Assembly (NCBI RefSeq): GCF_963082655.1 | Contig: NC_081554.1 | Location: 94,060,245-94,124,244, forward strand | Origin: Stomoxys calcitrans | Lineage: Eukaryota; Arthropoda; Insecta; Diptera; Muscidae | Reading direction: 5' to 3' | DNA length: 64,000 nucleotides | Part shown: positions 56,880 to 64,000 of the stretch, piece by piece | Layout: every line of letters starts with the position of its first letter | Position numbering within the stretch: the first letter of the stretch is position 1 | Program-made: the position numbers and the translations under genes | The notes under the pieces: model-generated | Seen by the model: the letters and a program-made list of their open reading frames with translations, nothing else | Databases searched by the model: none | What the model was told of the DNA's origin: nothing

Positions 56880-57617
56880 TTATATTCATAATTTAAAGAA
56901 TAATAGAAGTTTTTTATATATTTAAAATTTTAAAAATTTTGATACCTCTTTCCTAACTCGAGCCAGAATTTTTCTAAGGCAGCTCTATTCTTTGGTATTT
57001 TTCGTCGTTATGGCTGCTACTATGTTCATTTTTCGCAACATTTTTTCGTGATAACTTTTTTTAGATAATAGATTTTGAAGCAAAAAAACTTGCTGACTTC
57101 ATTCAGTAGGACTTTTCATCATTATTTATGAAAAAAATTTTTGAAGCAAAAAAACTTGCTGACTTCATTCAGTAGGACTTTTCATCATTATTTATGAAAA
57201 AAATTTCTTAAAAGTATTATGTTTTCATTGAGATTTTTGGAGTGTTTCAAAAAAGTAACCGTAAACAATATGTGTTTTCAACTGTGTAAAACGAATATAG
57301 TACCAGCACTTCGGCGAACCTGAGCACATGGAGCAACAGCAATAGTCGTTGCCTTTGTACACCGTTCGAAGCCACTAATAAATCTTCCAAAATATATTTC
57401 CGCTGTGCTGGCAATCGGTGTAAAATTCAACTTCAATTTTTTGACCAAATATCACCGCCAATGTGTCAGTTCCTGCACGCAAAAGCTACCACAATTTTCA
57501 AAAAAAAAGAGGTATCTTTTCCAATTTCACAGCAAAAGGAATTTTGACAATTTTCGATTTTGAAAAAATGTGGGGTGGGCCCCGCCCCCCACAAATAAAA
57601 TCCTGGCTACTTCCCTG
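56880..57617. other. Noncoding DNA with a 66-bp tandem duplication
   Basis: Contains the duplication at 57074. The remainder has no recognised content. Confidence 0.4.
57074..57205. repeat. Perfect 66-bp tandem duplication
   Basis: TTGAAGCAAAAAAACTTGCT followed by GACTTCATTCAGTAGGACTT and TTCATCATTATTTATG occurs twice at an offset of exactly 66 bp. Confidence 0.9.
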
Positions 57618-57925
57618 GATGGGGGGTATACTAATCTAGTAAATTCGTTTGTAACACCTCGAAATATTCGTGTAAGACCCCATAAAGTATATATAATTTT
57701 GATTTGACATTCTGAGTCGATCTAGCCATGTCCGTCTGTCTCTCGAAATCAAGCGGCTAACCTGATAAAGCACTCATATTAACCGGTCTCACCATTTCAC
57801 TTATTGAACCACTGGAGGCCGACATTTTTGTCCGATTTGGATGAAATTTTGCGCTTAGCGTTCTATTATGACTTTCAACAACTGTGCCAAGTACGGTCCA
57901 AATGTTTAAACTTTATATATAAGGT
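57618..57925 (-). repeat. Family A copy 14, truncated
   Basis: GGATGGGGGGTATACTAATC, TAACACCTCGAAATATTCGT, TAAGACCCCATAAAGTATAT, a short TCCGTCTGTCTC repeat and one unit. Confidence 0.7.
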
Positions 57926-58218
57926 AAGGTACATAAAATGTACTTCAAAATGATTAACGACAAGAATTTAATCATCATAAAAAACATTATTGGAATTAAA
58001 AATTTAGATCAACTTAAAATTTAAATTTTAAACAATTTATAATTTGAAAGAGTTATTGCTTGCAAATATAGTTTAGAATAAAAGTAAAATGCAAAAAAAT
58101 ATATGAAAGAAAAGGAAAAAAAAACTAAAAGAACTTAAAACATTTGAACGAACAGTTCACACGACGGTATATTGAATAATTTGACAAGAAAGAAATTAAT
58201 AAACAAATGCTATAGAAA

Positions 58219-60208
58219 TCTTATATATAAAAATCAATTTGTTTTTGTTTGTGTGTTCCTTATAGACCCAGAAACGGCTGAACCGATTTTCTTCAAATTT
58301 TCACAGATGGTGCATAATGATCCCGTGGTAAAAATTTCGGATGGAGTACCTAGAGGGACTGCCCCACCCTAAAACCTACCAAACATATATTTAGACCAAT
58401 CACGACAATATGGGACTCGAATGAAAGGTATTTTGGATAAGAAAACGTATCTGATATCCAATTGTCGGACCAAGTGCTAGCGGGACCACCCCAAGCCCCA
58501 AAACACCCCCAAATCGGACATATTTACCGACCATGGCAATATGGGACTAAAATGAAAGGTATTTGCGAGTAGAATAGGAATATGATATCCAAATGTGGGA
58601 TCAAGATTCTGGGGTCCACCCCTTCCCCAAAACACCCCCCAAACAGAACTTATTTACTGGCCATGGGAATATGGGGCTTAAATAAAAGGTATTTGAATGT
58701 AGAATACGAATCTGATATCCAAATATGGGATCAAGTGTTTTGGGGGCCGCCTCTCACCAAAAACATCCCCCAAAGGGGACAAATTTACCACCATAGCAAT
58801 TATGGGGCTCAAATGAAAGGTCTTTGGGTGTAAAGCACGAATTTGATATCAATATTCGCGAAAAGTGTCTATGGGCCACGCCACCCAGACAACACCACCC
58901 AAATAGTAAGTATTTTCTGACTACTGCAATATGAGGCTCAAATAAGATGGTCTTTAAAGTGGAACACAAATCCGATATATATTTTCAAGGCCAACTCACT
59001 GAGTGGCCGCCCATTCCCAAAAACACCCCCCAAGCCGGTCATGTTTGCCGACTACGGAAATATGGGGCTCAAATTAAAGGTATGTGGGAGTATACCACGT
59101 ATCTGATATCAACATTAGGGGCCAACTGTTTAGCGGACGTCCCACCACCATAACAACCCCCAAATAGGACCTATTTGCTCATCAAGACAATTCGGGTCTT
59201 AAAGAGAGTGGAACTAAATATTCATAGTTCTAAGGGCCAATACCCCAAACCGGACATATTTGCTAACTTTTGCAATAAAGAAATTAAATGAGATTAGAAA
59301 ACGAATTTGATATCCAATTTTGAGGGCAATGGCAATATGGGGTTCAAATAAATGATATATAGATATATGAGAATAGAGCACGTTGCTGATATATTTTCCG
59401 GGCTTAGTGTTTGGGGGACGACCCCAATCGCCAAACGACCCCTAAATCGGGCATATGTACTGACCATGTCAATGTGGAGCTTAAATGAAAGGTATTGGAG
59501 GGTAGAGAAAGAACTGATACCCACTTTCCGGACCAATTTTCTGGCGGTCTAGCCCTTTCCCAAAATACCTCACAAACAGCAATTTTTTGCTGACCATCGC
59601 AATACGGGGCTCAAATAAAGGTACTTGGGAGTAGAATACGAATTTTATATGCAAATGTAGGATCATGTATTAAAGGCATCACCCCTTCCCCAAAAACTCC
59701 CCCCAAACTGTAAAAATTTTTCGACCATGCCAATATGTGGGTCTAATGAAGGGTATTTGAGATTAGAAAACGAATTTGATAACCTATTGTAGGGCCATGT
59801 GTTTGGTGGGCGCCTCGTGTAAACTCCCTTAAACCAATGGCAATATGGGGTTTAAATAAATGGTATATGAAAGAAGAGCACGATATTTTCAGGGCCAAGT
59901 GTCTGGGGGACCACCTCACCGCCGCAAACATCCCTAAATCAGATATCATGAGAATATCGGGCTGAAATAAAGTATTTTAACAATGGAGTACACCTTACAT
60001 CCAAACTTAAATTCGTAGACCAACAAAGATCATATGGAATTCAGATTAAGGCACTTATATTGTTAAACTGTTAGTCAAGCGATATACTATTTTCATAGCA
60101 TGGTATTTCACTAAAAGCTCTTTAATTGTCGAAAATAAATATTCCAAGGAAAATTTCATTCCATATAAAGTAAAAGAAGGCGCAGCGGAGCGGGCCCGGG
60201 TCAGCTAG
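58219..60208 (+). mobile_element. Helitron-type non-autonomous element, copy 2
   Basis: Same ends as copy 1: TCTTATATATAAAAATCAAT at the start after an A, and GCGGGCCCGGGTCAGCTAG at the end before a T. 1,990 bp, about 276 bp shorter than copy 1, most of which is the 259-bp duplication. Highly similar over its whole length. No coding capacity. Confidence 0.8.
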
Positions 60209-60305
60209 TATTGATATAAAAGAAAGTCAAATATAAATTATCAAATAATAAATTTGGACATATTTTTATAAACTCGAAATTTCACATTAAAACTTATATC
60301 TAAAT

Positions 60306-60503
60306 CATTCCATTAAGGAAAAGCTGCAAAAGCAAACTTCTCACATGTCAATGAGTGCAGTCCGATTCAAGTTTAAGCTCAATGAAAAGGGGTCTGCTTT
60401 TTATAGCCGAGTCCGAGTTTTTTTTAATGGTCTCCCTAGGATTCGAACCCAGGCGTTCAGCGTTATAGGCGGGCATGCTAATCTCTTCGCTACGGTGGCC
60501 TCC
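60306..60503 (-). mobile_element. SINE with internal deletion
   Basis: Minus strand: GGAGGCCACCGTAGCGAAGA head, GGGTTCGAATCCTAGGGAGA (B-box), then a jump to GGACTCGGCTATAAAAAGCA and the tail TTTTCCTTAATGGAATG. The central body is missing. Confidence 0.75.
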
Positions 60504-62209
60504 GATCTTGGTCAAGTTGAAGTCAATATTTTTCTGCGTTGGCGTTCATTCTTCCGTTTAATTTCCTTACAAAGGGGGGATTGGCCATTTGGCTACAGAA
60601 ATAAGGTCCCTTTACTATTTAGCTTGGTATGCGCTGTTCCTCATAGGAATGCTCGAAGCCTAATTCAGATTGTAAAGGATCTTAGATCAATATTTCGAGG
60701 CCTTAAGAATGGGTTTACATTATACGCTACACTATTTTTAATGAGGATATTTGATAAGAAATCATTGCAGTAGTATTTGGCTTAAGACTTAAAGATTGGA
60801 TTGGACCTCCTTTGAAATTAGCATCAGAACCACCACAACAAATTCAGGTGGTCGATATAAGCCAATAATTGCTGACGGCCACAGGCAAAACAAACAGCAT
60901 AGCTCCGTGTGAAAATGCAACATTTTGCATAACAAATACCTCTAATAATAATGGGATCACAACAAAGCCTTGACAGCTGTGGTAAACCACATTTGAGGCA
61001 TTCAATAATCAGATCAATGAAAAAGAAGCGGCACAAGATGGAAGCAGATTGAGGAAGATTGTAAGCGATTTATGCAATTACAACTGCCGCTAACAGATAA
61101 CACAACAATTCCATTAAAGGTGCAATTCTTGGAATGCCAGAAGCTATTACACAAACCTTCGCTTATGCTCACGCACAAAAGGATTCCGACTACTGTTTGC
61201 ATGGCATCCGTATCCGCCAATTTTATCAATGCCAAAAAAAGAATTACGAAATTCCTATACAACGAAATACAAAAATTACACAACTGAATGCAAGAGGATT
61301 GCAGAAAAGCGGTAGTATGAACCGTACCTTGGGCTGCATTATAATGGTTAATGTTTGTGTGCGTGGTGGTAGACTGTTTTTCATTTTTTCTAAATGAACT
61401 TTAATCTTCATAATCGTGGTAATCGTCTTGTTTAAGAAGACCCAGAACCCTGTCCGAAATTCTCTAATCTGTTTTTTTACAAAGCAGACTAAGAGAAGAG
61501 AGCAGGGCAGCTGATATTAGTGTTCGACATCGACTACACAACGGTCTCTTGAACAATATAAAAGTATTTTTCTAAATCCATGGATTTTCACTAATTTGTA
61601 AAGTGCATAATTGCTAATTTCCCTCCATTATCCGCCCATAACTGCTTTACTTGACCAAAACATTTCTATAATCCTGACAATCACTCGCTTACAGTTTTAA
61701 AGGACTGAGTATACTCATGCGTTTATAGCTCGATGTCAACACAATTTGCTTCTCTCTGCCGAACATGTCCTAATAACCCCTATTACAAAGGCTTAAAACT
61801 ACATTTGAAACAATGGAAGTAAAAATACTGGGTGAAATATTTCTTGGCAGGTTTAAAATAACAGTGTCGAGCGTGTTTTTTTTTTTGGAGGGATATACTT
61901 ATGAACACACATATGAATGCATGCAAACTCTGCAAACATTTTTGATCTCCAAACAACTTTCCGCGAATCACCTAGACAAAGGTTATGATCGCGGACGAGC
62001 TCATCCAGGAATGGTAGACGATTCCCCCGTCACGAGTTGTGTCTCCAAGACGACTCTTCTGGAACAGTGTACCGCGAATCTTCAATGTGACTTGTTAACG
62101 AGTAAGTTCGAAGAGTCTTGGAAGATCTAAGAATAGCGAATTACTCGCCTGAAAGAGTAACAAATAAGTCTTTTGGAATATATATTAAATATTTTTCTAT
62201 AACAGATTG
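60504..62209. other. Noncoding DNA
   Basis: Apparently single-copy. ORFs of 60-142 codons occur but none shows a domain, and the longest (60345-60773) starts in the SINE. A GT-rich patch lies at about 61350-61370. Confidence 0.45.
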
Positions 62210-62526
62210 AGGCCACCGTAGGGCAGAGGCTAGCATGTCCGCCTATGACGCTGAACGCCTGGGTTCGATTCCTAGCGTGAACATCAGAAAAAATTTTCAG
62301 CGGTGGTTATCCCCTCCTAATACTGGCGACATTTGTGAGGTACTATGTCGTGTTAAAACTTCTCCCCAAAGAGATGTCGTTCTGCTGCACGCAGTTCGGA
62401 CTCGGCTATAAAAAGCAGGCCCTTTATCATTGAGCTTAAAATTTGAATCGGACAGCAATCAGTGATATGTGAGAAGTTTGTCCCAGTTCCTTAGTGGAAT
62501 GTTCATGGGCAAATTTGCATTTGCAT
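62210..62526 (+). mobile_element. tRNA-derived SINE, full length
   Basis: GGCCACCGTAGGGCAGAGGC (A-box), GGGTTCGATTCCTAGCGTGA (B-box), body with GTTCGGACTCGGCTATAAAA, tail TTAGTGGAATGTTCATGGGC and a short ATTTGC-repeat end. This is the longest copy in the window. Confidence 0.85.
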
Positions 62527-63334
62527 TAGAGATGCACGTTATTCTCTTGGAAGATACAAAAATTCAGTGCTTGTTCATCAAAAACTTAACAACTCCGAAA
62601 AAAAACTTAAAACAAATTTTGGTTCTACTCGTGATATTAAATACTATTCGTCATATAAGCCAAGTGAGAATTCTGTTTGGTGTTGTTAAAGTTGTCCACT
62701 CAAAACAAAACTTCGAGTAACATAATTCAATAAAAGTCTTAAAAGCATCACGTATTAAAATAAAAGCAATCGCGAAAAGTTAACTCAGGCGATCTACAAA
62801 CAATTCTTCTGGACGATTATAAGGCAATGAGTTGCGTAACAATCGTCACTACAACTTCCGCACACGCAATGGATTTTCCAGTGATATACTGGAACAGTGA
62901 TTCAGGACTTCTACGAACGATTATAACGCAATGTCTTGTAAACGAATCGTCGCGAAGAGTTGCTGAAACTTCCGCACACGCAATGGATCCCCCAATGATA
63001 TCCCAGAAGAATGTTTTGCGACACATACGGAAGAACAGTTGTGTAAAAATCAAGCAAAAGATTGCCAAAGTTGTAGGGATATGACTTGTAGGGAAAAAGA
63101 TGAATACCTATGGTTAAAAGAAGTTTACAGGATAACGGCTCCCTCGATATACACATTAACAGTGTGAATCGACATTGTGGGGGCCTTAACAAAGTGGGAA
63201 CCGAGACAATTATCCAATACTTTAACAAGTAACAACAAATGCCACCCTAATCGGATATGTTAGGTTAGGTTGAAGAAGATGGTGCAGATTGTAAACTGTC
63301 CCATGCCACGGTCATACACCTTTGGTGTTTTGAG
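62527..63334. other. Noncoding DNA with a two-unit imperfect repeat
   Basis: 62815-63010 contains two related segments (see findings). TGTTAGGTTAGGTTGAAGAA at 63256 resembles the complement of a LINE-A-type 3' tail. Confidence 0.4.
62815..63010. repeat. Two imperfect direct repeats of about 104-114 bp
   Basis: ACTTCCGCACACGCAATGGA occurs at 62854 and 62968; ACGATTATAAGGCAATG at 62813 and the related ACGATTATAACGCAATG at 62917. Confidence 0.7.
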
Positions 63335-64000
63335 GTGTTTTGTTATGATTTCCAACAACTGTGCTAAGAATAGTTTAAATCGGTCCATAACCTGATATAG
63401 CTGTCATATAAACCTATCTGGGGTCTTGACTTCTTAAGCGTCTAGAGTGCGCAATTCCTATCCGATTTGGCTGAAATTTTGCATGAGGTGTTTTGTTATG
63501 ACTTCCAACAACTGTGTTAAAAATAGTTCAAATCGATCTATAACCTGATAGATGCCATATAAACCGATCTGGGGTCTTGACTTCTTGAGCCACTAGAGGA
63601 CGCAATTATTATACGATTTGGCTGAAATTTTACATGAGATGTTTTGTTATAACTTTCAACAACTGTGCTAAGAATAGTTCAAATCGGTCCATAACCTGAT
63701 ACAGCTGCCATATAAACCAATATGCGATCTTGACTTCTTGAGCCTTTAAAGGGCGCAAGTATTACCCGATTTGGCTGAAATTTTGTTCAACGGTTTCTCT
63801 CTTGACCTTTAACATACGCGTCGAATATGACATGAATCGGTTTATAGCCTAATACAGCTCCTCTTTAAACCGATCTCCCTATTTTACTTCTTTAGCCTCT
63901 AATGTGCGCAATTCGTACTAGATTTGGCTGAAATTTTACACAATGACTTCTACTACGGTCTCCAATATTCAGTTCAATTATGGTCCAAAATGAATCATTG
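63335..64000 (-). repeat. Family A copy 15, runs off the window
   Basis: Units with GTTTTGTTATGATTTCCAAC, CGGTCCATAACCTGATATAG and GATTTGGCTGAAATTTTGCA at 153-bp-type spacing. The edge with the simple repeat is missing on the left; the other end lies beyond 64000. Confidence 0.75.

Noticed and set aside
60345..60773. 142-codon ORF
   Set aside because: It starts inside a SINE copy and runs into non-repetitive DNA with no domain, so it is a chance frame.

Overview
The window looks like repeat-rich, AT-rich intergenic or intronic DNA from a calyptrate (muscoid) fly. That assignment rests on the repeats: dispersed elements ending in TATACCCTCCACCAT, GGAC/TCCG simple repeats, RNase H-bearing non-LTR retrotransposons, mariner-type MITEs with TTGGGTTGCCC ends, and tRNA-derived SINEs. 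I found no convincing host protein-coding gene, no functional rRNA or tRNA gene, no CRISPR array and nothing prokaryotic. Species is not resolvable from the sequence alone.

Layout. 1-4.9 kb: a DINE/Helentron-like repeat (called family A here), a MITE, a LINE 3' end and two copies of a related repeat (family B). 4.9-7.9 kb: mostly single-copy noncoding DNA. 7.9-11.3 kb: a decayed minus-strand LINE (LINE-A) and fragments of its ORF1 and 3' end. 13-17.1 kb: an RTE-type LINE split by a family A copy that holds an exact 153-bp-period tandem array. 17.6-19.9 kb: the best LINE-A copy (ORF1, endonuclease, RNase H, zinc-knuckle tail) with its reverse transcriptase deleted. 20.6-28.8 kb: more A, C and D repeats, SINEs and an RTE 3' fragment. 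29.8-31.9 kb: a mariner-like transposase remnant next to a LINE-A copy that is itself split by a SINE. 32-36.6 kb: four family A copies. 38.4-41.75 kb: a young, 5'-truncated non-LTR retrotransposon with about 1,044 open codons, a 15-bp target-site duplication and a TAA-type tail; it is the only substantial intact coding sequence. 42.6-43.5 kb: another RNase H-bearing LINE fragment. 45.8-47.8 kb: two family A copies. 49.8-53.3 kb: a family A copy interrupted precisely between A and T by a Helitron-type non-autonomous element, with a second copy at 58.2-60.2 kb. 55.6-56.9 kb: a possibly related rolling-circle-like element. The remainder is single-copy noncoding DNA with SINE fragments.

The genes do not form a pathway. 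The window is a layered record of transposition, and several insertions can be ordered in time: SINE into LINE-A, family A into RTE, Helitron into family A, MITE into families A and C, LINE into a family A/C-like repeat. The observations most worth following are the intact LINE frame, the Helitron A^T insertion with a reconstructable empty site, a terminal hairpin in family A/B with compensatory changes, and a core hairpin motif shared by all related repeat families.
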